NCBI RefSeq assembly: GCF_901709675.1
Contig: NC_051108.1
Span: 4,498,631 to 4,562,630 of the forward strand
Direction of reading: 5' to 3'
DNA length: 64,000 bases
Source of the DNA: Syngnathus acus
Lineage: Eukaryota > Chordata > Actinopteri > Syngnathiformes > Syngnathidae
This document shows, one piece after another, positions 13,053 through 31,900 of this stretch (within the stretch, counting starts at the first letter, position 1; each line of letters opens with the position of its first letter). The notes beneath the pieces were generated by a model that saw nothing but the letters and a program-made list of their open reading frames with translations, had not been told where the DNA came from and ran no database searches. The position numbers were made by a program, and so were the translations under genes.

Positions 13053-13569
13053 TTTATTGGAGGTCGACGAAGTTGCTTTACAGTTTTGGAAGCGGAAACA
13101 GAGACTGAAATTTAACTGCGGCTTTGCATAAACTGCACAGTGGACACGCAATATTCTTCAAAAGCCATGACGAGATTGAATGTTTAAACTACTCAAAACA
13201 AGTATTTACAATTAAGAATAATAAAAATTAATGAAAAAGAAAACCAAACCTGGAAAAGAACAAAACAATTGTGATTCTTAGTATTACAATTTTTTTTTTT
13301 TTTAAAAGCACATCTTTTAAAAGTGGTGCAAAGCAAATGAAATATACAGCAAAAGATAAGAAAAAAAAAATCATGTTTTACACATCTCTTGTTCTTCCAA
13401 GAATTTCACCCATCTGATGTCTGCTGATCTCCCTCTGGAGTGGAATGTTGACCACGTTACTCAAAAAAGCAGGTTATATGAAAAATGGCGTCGTTGACGG
13501 AGGAGGGGGATGATGATCCGTGGCTAGAGTGGTTTTCAGTGTGGCCACCAGTCCATTCGAACAAGTGTC
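13053..13569 (-). other. hnrnpu 3'UTR with polyadenylation signal
   Basis: On the minus strand AATAAA lies at 13053-13058, about 510 bases after the hnrnpu stop codon. The intervening sequence is AT-rich with no open frame of note. Confidence 0.6.
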
Positions 13570-20258
<6,689 letters not shown>

Positions 20259-20409
20259 TGTGAACACCTATCGCAAATATAATACACGCGAAATTAAGAA
20301 ATAAATAAACGAACGACGCTTGATTAGCTCGATGCGAAACTGCGCCTACTGCTGCCGACTGGTAAGTAGCGCTTAGCGTGTCGGTGGAGGCCGGAGGGAG
20401 TGGAGTCGG

Positions 20410-20469
20410 TGACGTCATCACCGTAATGCCAAGAATGCGGCGCAGCTTCATTTATAGCGCCATCTTGTT
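20410..20469 (-). promoter_or_regulatory. hnrnpu core promoter: CRE, TATA-like and YY1-like motifs
   Basis: A perfect CRE palindrome TGACGTCA lies at 20410-20417. On the minus strand a CTATAAAT element lies at 20451-20458, with a YY1-like CAAGATGGCGC immediately upstream (20459-20469) and an ETS-like CGGAAAC next to it. These sit 150-210 bases upstream of the hnrnpu ATG, as expected for a compact housekeeping promoter. Confidence 0.5.
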
Positions 20470-21421
20470 TCCGTCACACGTAAATTTATACACTCAGTAT
20501 CCAGCTACATTGGCTTTATTGGTACAGCCCAACGAAATTAAATAATATAGTTTTGGGGAAAAAAACATAACAAAGGGAACATACCGGAATGACAATTGCA
20601 AAGAATTAACAGTGTTTGTATCAATTTTAATTATAAACATTGTGCCGTTCATTCTGGTCTGCGCCCCTTGGCCACGCGGTGGCACTACAACACAAATATA
20701 CAGATATAACGTGGAGAATCCTATCTTTCTCTATCTATCGACCTATTTATTGATCTATTCTGGGTATGGCGTATCCAATATTTGGGCTGTGCTAGGTTTT
20801 GTCTCGGTGAAATTTATACCATTAAAACTGAATTTAATTAAAAATTAAAATTTGATTTAAAATTGAAGCAACAGAGCACAATTTAAAATTGCGATCAATT
20901 TGACCCAACTCTGACAACCCAGGAAGTTCTTGGGTTGGTCCAATTTTCAACCTAAATTGGGTTGTTTTTGTCCCGGCAGTATTTTTATCGTACAATTCTG
21001 GATATTATTATTATTTACACATGACTACAACATTCAATTAAATATTCTTAACAAAAATAATAAGTAATCATTCAGATGTCACACATGAAAATAAATCAAC
21101 AAGCCTATGATGCACCTCCTCATCAGTGCTGTTACTTGGATTTCCGAATAGATGGCTCTTTGGCGCCGCCCTGAGGAGTTTTTGAATAGTGACACGGCGT
21201 GGAAATCCACGAGTGTTTCGCGGTGCGCTCATTCCATCTCCGACACTGTCGCCGTCATCCTTGCGACTCTGGCAGCGTCCTTACAATTACTCCATCTCAC
21301 TCTCCATCAAAGGCACTATGGGAGGAAGATTCTCGCTTTTCACGAATGGAATTGTGGAAAAATCACGTGAAAGTGCATCAAGCCTTTGTTCAGATATCTT
21401 TTTAAATATTAACAAGTTATC
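20470..21421. other. hnrnpu-kif26b divergent intergenic region
   Basis: About 1.16 kb separates the two start codons, so promoters for both genes, or the kif26b 5'UTR, must lie here. The left half is AT-rich. The right half (21150-21330) has moderate CpG content and is the likelier kif26b promoter or leader. No coding exon is supported. Confidence 0.5.
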
Positions 21422-22867
21422 ATGTCATATCTGACAGGAGGGAGAGAAAGATTTACTGCCTCTACCAGAGGAACGCTTTTGGTAAGTCCGCTTTTCTTAC
21501 AAAACAAATTATTTTATGCATTTTCCTCAAAATAATAATGCTTCATTTGTAGCTGTAAATGTTTCTCTGTTAGAAAACATTTGGGTGTGGTTGCAGTTGT
21601 CTACATCGATTGCTATCTAATTTGCGGCAGCTAAAGCCCACATACATCCTTCTCATAATTGTTTTATTTCTCAGGACGTTAAAGTGCAGCATCACTGCGA
21701 GTCCTCCCGAGTTTGCGCAAGTATTAAAGGCAACGATTGCGTCTCCCGTCCTAACGAGCGCCCCACTCCAGAGGGTGCGGGGCTCAGGAGCGACTTGCAT
21801 TGGAACATGTATCACCCGAGAGAAGAGGCGCTCCCGTCTTATAGGACTCTCCCTGGTTCCGTGGGAGAGCGCATCATGTCCTTGAGCCAAACCCTGCGCA
21901 GAAATCCTGGACTTGGGAGGCCTGAGAAGAAAGATGCGTGCTGTGAAAGATGTTCAGCCACCCTTGTTGCTCTCAAGAAACAAGCTCTCAGCCTGTCGGT
22001 GCACCATCACTTCTCCTGTAAGGTTAGTAGAGCAACAAGAACAACAACAAAAACCCACATGACACTCAAAAAGGGACCCGAGAACTATCTAAACCTGCAG
22101 ATGGCGCTGTGGCAACTGTACAGTGGAACCCACATACTTGCGGTTTATGATGTAATTGCAATTTTTTGTCCTCATAAAAAAAGTTTTTTCAAATTAATTG
22201 GTTCCAGTTTGCATAGAATCAACATAAACCAATCCACATTCTCAGGTCACACCTCCACCAGCATCTATCATCCACACTTCAATTGACAAAGTAGACAAGT
22301 GCCATTCCTGTGCAAGTAGCTTCAAACGGGCATTAATATTTCATCTCAACATCCCTGTGTCATGTCCTCAAGTCTCCCCTTGGAGGAAAGGCGATTTATT
22401 TTTGTTTTCCTCGGTGGAATGGAACGGGTTTTTAGACCGAGACCACACACTTTAGAGGCAGTGGGCTGAGGTCACGTGAAATAATCAGATAAGCCAGATA
22501 CAGCTTTATTGATTCGAGTATTCTTGCTCTATAGCATCAGTGAGTTACATCATCCTTTTATAGAAATGCAATCTGGCTAAAGTGAACCATCCTCACAAGG
22601 TTTGCACTCGTTGCACTCTTTCTCGACACAGCAGCGAGAATTCAATACATGAAGTATATTGCTGATATGTTAAGGTGGATTTTTTTTTATAATGGTGTGA
22701 AACACTGTTCATTTGCATTATATTTAGTCTCTAATGGCGGCCTTAAAAAAAAGCTTTGAGCACCGTCTGTTGTCCACTGAGGGAATTTGGGCCAATGTCA
22801 AAGTGAACTTGCAGGCGCAGGATGGGTTGGACAGTTGACAAAGGGCAGGATGGATGAGAAATGATGA

Positions 22868-22946
<79 letters not shown>

Positions 22947-25900
22947 TCTGTGTGTGGTCAAGGGCAGAGCAGACGACACTAGTACATTTGATACATTAGA
23001 TTGATTGACGTAGACACAGTCAGGGTTCAGCTCTAGAACTCTTTTTTTTTTTTTGTATTTATATGATATGATTACATGACCATGTCAAGGTCTTCTGAAG
23101 TGGATTGCATCATTCGCTCCATTTCGATACACAACTGTACAAATCCCAATTTCAATGAAGTTGGAATGTAAAATATGAATAAAAGTAGAATATAATGATT
23201 TGCAAATTATTTTCAATAGACGGTATACAATAAGTGAAATCCGCGAACTACGGTCACCAACAAGACTGGGCAGGCTAAGGAGTTAGCGGAAAGATGCTCA
23301 TTCGCGATCGTGCTAACACGCGAAAACGGACTTCTAAAGGAATGTAAACGAACATTTGGAGCAATACTACATTGTCCTAAAGGTTAGACACAAGTTTCCT
23401 CAATCTAGAAGTTTTATTTTAACTTTTAAACGTTTTTTTAATTTGGAAAAAAAAAATCCGCGATGTAGTGAAGCCGCGATAAACGAAACGCGAAGTAGCG
23501 AGGGATCACTGTATATTGAATTTTACAACCTAGAAAAAATTAACTTCACTTTGAAAGTTTTAAATGACGACTCCAAATAAGACTATGAATGAATAACAAT
23601 CCACTGTTACCTATTTGGTCAATTCCAATAGGACAAGAGTGACCTGTGTGCATTTCTTCAAGACAACCTACGTGTCCACAGCAGGTCCACCACAGAGTCC
23701 AGGGACAGAGGCAGGGAGCTGGGTGAATGCACCACATGTGGCACCAAGCTCAACCAGCTCAAACATGAGGCGGTGCACTTGGCTCTGAACAGAGGTCACC
23801 AGTTACCCAGCACCAGGAATGCTACGCTGCTGGGGCAGAGTAACACAAAACTCGGGGACAGATCTGCCTCACAACCTCATAGCCTGAATCACTGCCCTCA
23901 AAGCCCCAGGACACCTCGAAGTCCCAGAACGCCTCAGAGAACCCCGCAGACCCTCAGGAGGAGACTAGGCAAGGATATGGACCGCTGGGTTGAGGACCAG
24001 CACCGAGTGTCTCCTGACGGTGTCACTTTTTATCCTCACAATCAGGTACCCCGTTTAACACAAAATCAAACACCCCCTTCCTCTTAATGGGCTTCAGGGA
24101 TAATGTACATCTTTATGAGTGCACGTCAGCAGAGCGATGATTTATTGGCCTTATTTCGATGGTATGGCTGCAAATGTTGCCATAAGTACTTCTGCTAATG
24201 GAATGGAATTGGGTCATGATTTAACCTTGTTGTAAAATGGAGCCAGTCAAAAAAGCTCTTGTGATGAGGAGTAGAGGTTGTTCTATTTAAAAGGGCAAAC
24301 AGTGAAATATAAATATTCATTAGCTTGATGGAAGTCGCACTTGATTCAAGGTCCAAATCGTACCATGTCCCATAAAAAAAAACAAAAAAATATTATGACT
24401 GTCCACATTTTATTGCAATCAACACATTTCTCTCAAATAACACTCCCGAATTGAATTGCGCAACAATAATATTCTATCAGTGAGCACATTTCCTGAAAAA
24501 AAAAAGTTGGAGCAGTTCAATAGAATTTATTATTGATGGAAAGGAGATTTGAAAAGAGAGGAGTTATAGAGTGTAGCGATTGGATGGCAGCAAGAAAATG
24601 GAATTGCAGCAAAAAAAAAAAAAAAAAAAGAGGGGAAACTAATGATTGAAAAGCACTTACTGGCCACAACATTAGGAACACCCACAATAATGTTTCCAGC
24701 ACTTATCTTCAAACATTTCATGATTAAAAAAAAAAATCATGGTAATCACTTGGCAGGGCCTTTAAAACTAAGTACTGTTCAGGCATGTGTGCCAACTTCC
24801 AAGGAAACGTAATGGTGAATAAGTAAGAAGTAATTATCTTCAATTAAGACTGCACTGCAATATTGATAGGAAGTGCTAATGTATGCTCATAGTGCATAAA
24901 TCTTCACGCATATGTAAGCATTTGAATAGATAAAAGCTTCTTCTTAAATAAATACCTCCTTCAAATAACTCCTTGGTGCTCTGAGCAGTCAAGTGAATGT
25001 GAAGATTTAACAGTAGCCATGTACCGTGTTTTCCGGACTATAAGGCGCACCTAAAAACCTCAAATTTTCTCAAAAGCCGACAGTGCGCCTTATAGTCCGG
25101 TGCGCCTTATATACGGACCAAATTCCTAAATTTAAACTGGCCCGAAGCATTGTGTCATGAAATCAATCATAAGTGGCCCGCTGAGGACTATGAATCATGA
25201 ATCAAAAAGACTATGGATCATTATTATGTGATTATAAAGTCATTTGTTGCGTCTGAAGTTGAAATAAAATAGATAAAATGGAGAATGATTTGATTTGGAT
25301 TAAAAATCTGACATGATGCATTAATGGTGTGCCTTATAGTCCGGTGCGCCTTATATAAGGACAACGTTTTAAAATGGGCCATTCATTGAAGGTGCACCTT
25401 ATAGTCCGGTGCGCCTTATAGTCCGGAAAATACGGTGGCTATTTTTTCTGTTCCTCTTACTGCCTCATTTTATCTTCTGAGTCACGCTTTAATTCCATCA
25501 CAAATGCTTCCTAGCACTCCGTAGCTGTCATGTGACGAATGGTATACGTTTAACCCAGTGTGCCCCACTTAGACTAACACGTCATGATAGTAGTACCATT
25601 AAGAGTGGGGTGCTTGAGTGCAATTACATGTTTGGATTTGAACATACTCTTCTCTGTGGCAGGCTTCAGACAATGCCGTGTTAAGATGTACTGATATTGT
25701 ACACGCCAGCAGCTCCAAGATTCCTCACCTCTCCAGGGTGGTAAACATTGCCAACACTGCTGCCATGTCCTTTTTTGCCAGGTATTAAAATAATAATAAT
25801 ACAAAATTAGGACTTTGACTACAAATGTCCAAAAAATGTTGTGACATTCCGACAGGGCAGCAGAAAAGCTCAATCTGACGTCGAGGAGAAAAGGCCAGGC

Positions 25901-28900
25901 TTCCGACGCAGCTCCTGATCATCTCTCCAACAGCTTCAGGGATGTCATCCAGAAAAACCCTCCTCCTGTCCCCTCCTGCCTGCTCCAAGCTGCTATCAGA
26001 ACCAAAGACTCGCCAAATGTTGGCAAGGTAATTTATATCCTTATTTAGGTTATTCGGTAACAGTTTCTTCGATTTAGAGCTATCAATTAGCTAGCTATTA
26101 GCTCGCTATCTATTTAATGATAACATGGTTTCTGCCCAAAACATTAGCATCCCCTTGGACCCAATCAATCAGCGTCAGATGGGCCCACCCAGTGTGTGTG
26201 TGGCCAAAACAACATCTATTTTTGGTTTTTGTTCTTGGCAGCAGAAGCGTGGAATAAAAATCAGTACCCTGCCCGTAAGCGCATGTTTGGTGTTTGACCT
26301 TTTTGACCTTCTTGTTTCAACGATGGCTATCAACCACTATCTACTAATTAATGTCAAATTACCTCTTGTAAATGAAACTAAAGTAAATGGTATGGTTTTT
26401 CTTTTTACATTAGCGCCAACTACAGGACTGGAGTGTTACTGTTGCCTGTACTTTTTTTTCAACCAAATAAGTGGACTGAATATTTTTAGAATTGTTCAAC
26501 AATTTGACCAAAAATGAAGGTTTGGCAAATATTTTGACTGCATTATATTACTTATTACTATTATTTTTGTTTTAATATAATTGAAGGTTGTGATTTTGAT
26601 TGATTGATTCCTTTCCATATTGGAGTTGGGGTTCTGCACATTATAATTGTTGGTTGTGCTTTCTATGTAAAAGGTAATGTATAGAGACAAATAGCAATCG
26701 TGGTGCATTTTTACAGGCGCCATTCCAAACCACAAACGTCTTAGCATTATTACCAGCCATATTGAATTGTAAAGACATCACAGTCAATTTGGAGGGGATC
26801 CGGTATCACCCCCCCTCCTCCTTTCTTCATGATGCAATGGTAGGTGGCGCTAATGCCTCCATCTTATTCTCTTGTTCCTCATCCTTCTTGACCACTGGGA
26901 AAAGTTGGCCGGATCAATACGACGGCCTGCTCTTCATAGACTTGGCTTGAGTCTAGAATTACATTTAAGGGCTCAGATGGAGCCTGCCCCCAGCTGCCCG
27001 AGCACTCAGCTCCATCGTGCTTCTGCGTGCTAGATTTTATGCGTGTGAGAGAGAAGAAAAAAAAAACATTTCTGAGTTGTTAAAGCGTCTCTTGAATAAT
27101 TGACGTCTCATAAATATGGTTCGACACAGGTTCAATATTGTTCGGTGGACACTTACTGCATACATTATGGAAATTATGAGGAGAGGAAAAAAAGAAATAT
27201 CATGCGGCAGCATGGATTTCAAATTGTCAATGATTGATGATGTCATTCGGGCATTATGCCGACTTCTGCACTTGACTGAATGTCCTACATAGATCATTGT
27301 CCTTTGTTTCTCTTGCCCGACAGTCATTGTAGCCTGTGAGCCATGTTAAGTGGCTGTCAGTCAGGATCGAAGCAAATTTAAGACCTTCCCGGAGACCACT
27401 GCATTAAGTAATTGATGTCACGACATGTAGAAAAAACAGTGGGCCAGTTTGCATCGGCTCGTGCAGCTGTGAGTGAATGCATAGATCCTTTATCTGTGCT
27501 AATGAAATTAGCTCTTGCAGCCTGAAAGCTGAACTTTGCACTCATTTTCTTTTTGTTTGTGGATGTGTGTTTACATCTTAATAGTACAGTAATCCCTCGT
27601 TTATCACGGATAATTGGTTCCAAAAACCAAATCCGCGAAGTATGGTCACCAACAAGAAGTAATGGGCAGGCTAAGGAGTTAGCGGAAAGATGCTAATTCG
27701 CGATCGTGCTAACACGCGAAAACGGACTTCTAACAGAATGTAAACGAAAATTTGGAGCAATACTACATTGTCCTATAGGTTAGACACATGTTTCCTCAAT
27801 TTAGAAGTTTTATTTTGACTTTTAAATGTTTTTTTAATTTGGAAAAAAAATTCCGCGATGTAGTGAAGCCGCGATAAACGAAACGCGAAGTAGCGAGGGA
27901 TCACTGTACTTTTGAAACAGTATTCTTTTTATATGTAATCTCCACTTCATGGTTAGAACAAGAACATGTGGAATGAGTCTATCATGAATTTTTAATGGTT
28001 GTAAATTTAATATGAAGATATTTTCAAAGAGCATTGCACCGAAGCACAGTGTGATCGCATCAGCAGTTTTGAAAGGCTGTGATGTCATTTTCAGAAGGAG
28101 CTTAAACATGTATGTTGCAGATTAAATTCAAGTGAATGCTTTGAGGTATTTTGATGTGTTCAGTGTGAAATGTGGAATTATTATAACCATATGTTCTCCA
28201 TGTATTTTATTTTTATCCCCATATGAGTGACGATACTCACCCATCCCAATTTCTATCTTTTTGTTTCCAGCTCAAAGTTGTGTTGCGAATGAACCCAACA
28301 ATGAACGACGGCCAATCTCCAGTTCTCCACATCGACCCCATCAAGAAAAGAGCCATTTTATTAGAACCTGCGTGCCAAAGTCCACCGCGCGCTAAGAAGA
28401 CCTCCAGCAGGGATGGCAAAGATCTTCTGAAGGCTTTCCATTATGACGCTGTCTATCCTCAAGACTCCAGTCAGGTTTGGTGCCTCATATTTTAAAATGG
28501 ATTTTTTTTTCTCATTCAGCCGTCATTAAATATTTTCTGTCTGACCAGACTGAGGTGTGTGCTGGCGTCTTGGCTGATGTCATCCGCTGCGTGATGAGCG
28601 GCAGCGACGGATGTGTGCTAGGTTTGGGGTGCGCTGATGTGGGTGAGTAATCGCTCACTGCGAGGGGCCACAGGTTCAAATTTTGAAATGAGAGTGGGAT
28701 GCTTTTATCTAGACTCAAGGGCCATTCATCCATCCCCCTCCCTCTTACACCTTTATTGTCATCCATCCTTCCCTTATCACTTCAACCCCCTCTCCATTTT
28801 TTGTCCCACCTATCTCGTGATCTCTTTGCAAAATGTTGGATTTTTTTTTTTTTACAATAATTACAGAAAAGTGCTTCATCTTAAACTCCTCTTCAACAAA

Positions 28901-31900
28901 ACCATTCATCTCTCATGAATGATATCACACCAAAAAATCCACCAGTCAATCTTTTTTTTGGCTGAAGAGTCCCATAAACCAGAGGTCCCCAACCACCGGG
29001 CTGCGGACCGGTACCGGTCCGTGGGTCACTTGGTACTGGGCCGCCAGTTTTTTTTTATCGACGATCAATTAATTCAGGTCAAGACGCTCGACTGCGGTGT
29101 CGCGTGACCGACACGAGCGTCTTGACCTGAACCGACGGATGTAATTGGGAGAGAATCGCCAATTTTTTTATATTTTTCTATATAAATTCTTACTCATTTT
29201 TGCTAGCTTTGCCTGTCACGTGACCGGGACGAGCGTCTTGACCTGAATTAATTGATCGGCAATAAAAAAACAATATATATTTTTTCCTGTGCGGCTTGGC
29301 GGCCCGGCACCAATTGACCCAGTACCAGTACCGGTCCGCGGACCGGGGGTTGGGGACCCCAGCCATAAACGATAGCCACTCAAGCATAAAGAACACACAA
29401 ACTCACCTTTTATTGTATTTCAGGGATGCTTTGAGTGTAGAGGGGATTGTAAAGAAAATGGACTGTAAAATGTTGCTATTAAAGATATGGAGCCTTGCAC
29501 TTAGCCTCGCTGAGCGTTAGATACTGTAGAACACACACACTCACACACACACAGGGGTAAGGGGAGGGTCTCCTTGGAGCTTGCCTTTTCACATGAAGCC
29601 ACTCTCCCTAAATGAGTTAGCCGGCCGATGCAGACTACTCGCGGCCCGCAGACGAGGGATATCAATCTCCTCCACAGAATCGTCTTTTGTCTGAATAACA
29701 GACAGTAGCCGGCAGTTCGACCTCTAATTGGAATAAACCAATTCTTTTATCCTCATTCAATTAATGTCTGGATGAGACAAACGGGTAAAACAGGCCTGTG
29801 TATTTAATGGGATCCCGGGGAAAAGTGCAGGATAAGGTGCGGCTGGGCATGAGTCCAGAAAATACATGTTTTGTTTATATTATAATTTACATATGGCTTG
29901 TATGCAAACAGAGCTCAGTAGTGCTTGCCCACCCATCAAGTGTGAAATCAAACAACCAAGTAAAATTTTAAACATTTTATCTGCCAATTTCTGAGTGAGC
30001 CGTTCCACTACATTGCAAGTTTCCCACTTGCAGTTTGCTGGTCTATGATATAAATTGTTTTTATTTTTTTTAATCTGAATTAAGATTTGAAATGGGATAT
30101 AATTAATGAAGGAAGACAAATGGTGGAGATGAACTAAATTATAGCATTTTACCAGTTGTTAACATTCACTACCATTGATGGTTATTCTATTCTATATTTA
30201 TTATGGTTGTACTAGGTTCATCTTGTTTTTTCTTTTTCAATTACTTCACTGGTTCTTCTATATCAAACAATTTTCTTAGGTTCATTTACCTGACATGTTT
30301 CGGCGGGTTCTTTCGCCTTCATCAGAGTCACATATATTTATTATGTTTATAAGCTTTATTAGTATATTATTTACATCTATTATATTTATTTTTATTTTTT
30401 ATGTTTATTATATTTCTTATTATATCTACCATTTCCTTCATATGAGTAATGCTGGTTTTAAGTTGATGACACAAATTTGTAAAATATAATATGTCATTTT
30501 GTGGCATTACGCCTTGGTGTGGTATAAATTATAATACATCCACAATCCCTGTCAACCCTTGTCTCCCTCAGGCTCCTGGTCCAGCATGGTGGGGAATACT
30601 GAGAGCATCCACAAGCTCGGGCTGATTCCATGCGCCATCTCCTGGCTGTTCAGTGCCATCGAGAAGCGGCGGGAGAAGACGTGGACAGATCTTACTGTGT
30701 CTGTATCTGCTGTGGAACTCTGCAGTGGAGAGGAGGATACACTGAGAGATCTATTGGGGGAGGTTGTCCCTTCTTTAGGCAACATACAGGACAGGCCGAG
30801 AGCTCACATTCGGCTCCAAGAGGACCCCATTCATGGGATACAGGTAGTAAGACAAATATGTCATTTCTAGCTGACTATAACTAGAAAACAAATTGAAAAA
30901 AATATATATATAAAAATTTTGAGACGCTAAAATTTTTTTCGCGGTCCGCATTGTAGTCATAGCTTATGACTGTCAACCCAAATAAATGTATGAGCACCTC
31001 ATATTATATCCAGTAAAAACTACCAAACAAACTGACAAATAACTCGTTTTCAAATCAGACGAGTAAAAACTGGTCAAATATTTAAAAAAAAGAGATTATT
31101 AAAAGTGAAGATAATTTGCAATTCTAGTCATGACACACGAATTTGATGCACAATTTGTCTTCACGGGAAACATAAAATGATGTGGCGGGCCGTATCTGGC
31201 CCCCCGGGCCTTGAGTTTGACACCTGTGGTGTATGGGTTTGACAATATAGTTTTTCTTTTGACTTATTTTCCAGCTCCGGAACCACAATCGGGTCAAAGC
31301 TCCAACTGCTGAGCGAGCTGCCTCCCTTCTGGATGTTGCCATTGCAGCACGCCGGCATAATGACTTCACCACGTTCTTGTCCCACAGCTCCATCATGTTT
31401 TTTACTCTGCACGTCCAGCCCCCTCGCACACAAGAAAGCAGCACCATCGGGAAAGGTTGTCATAAAATATTTAGCTAGCATATGAGCATAGGCAAATTAG
31501 ATAGCTCTGTATTAAGTATTTTCTAGCTAACCCCAAATTTCAGTTAATAAAGATCTCATGATTTACATTTTATGAATTTTTGCTTTAGGTTCACGCAGCT
31601 CAACCAAGTTGACCATGATTGATGTCTGTAGTGGTATGAGGGGCGGGGTTGGATATCTCCGAAATAAACCTCCGCATTCCGACCTGGGCCCTGTTGTTTT
31701 GTCGCTACTAAGTGGACATAAAACCATCCCCAAAAAGTAAGTAATTAAAAAAAAAAAATTACAGTATAACTGTCAAAGAGAAAATATCAATGGATTTTTT
31801 TTCATGTGGCTGAAGTAATATTATATTAGTAATATTTAGTTGTTTGTGTCTGCGCAGGGGAAGTAAGTTAACCATGCTTCTTCGGGAGTCCTTGAGTCAT

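Noticed and set aside
22743-22979. Minus-strand frame with a long His/Thr repeat
   Set aside because: Produced entirely by the (TG)n microsatellite.
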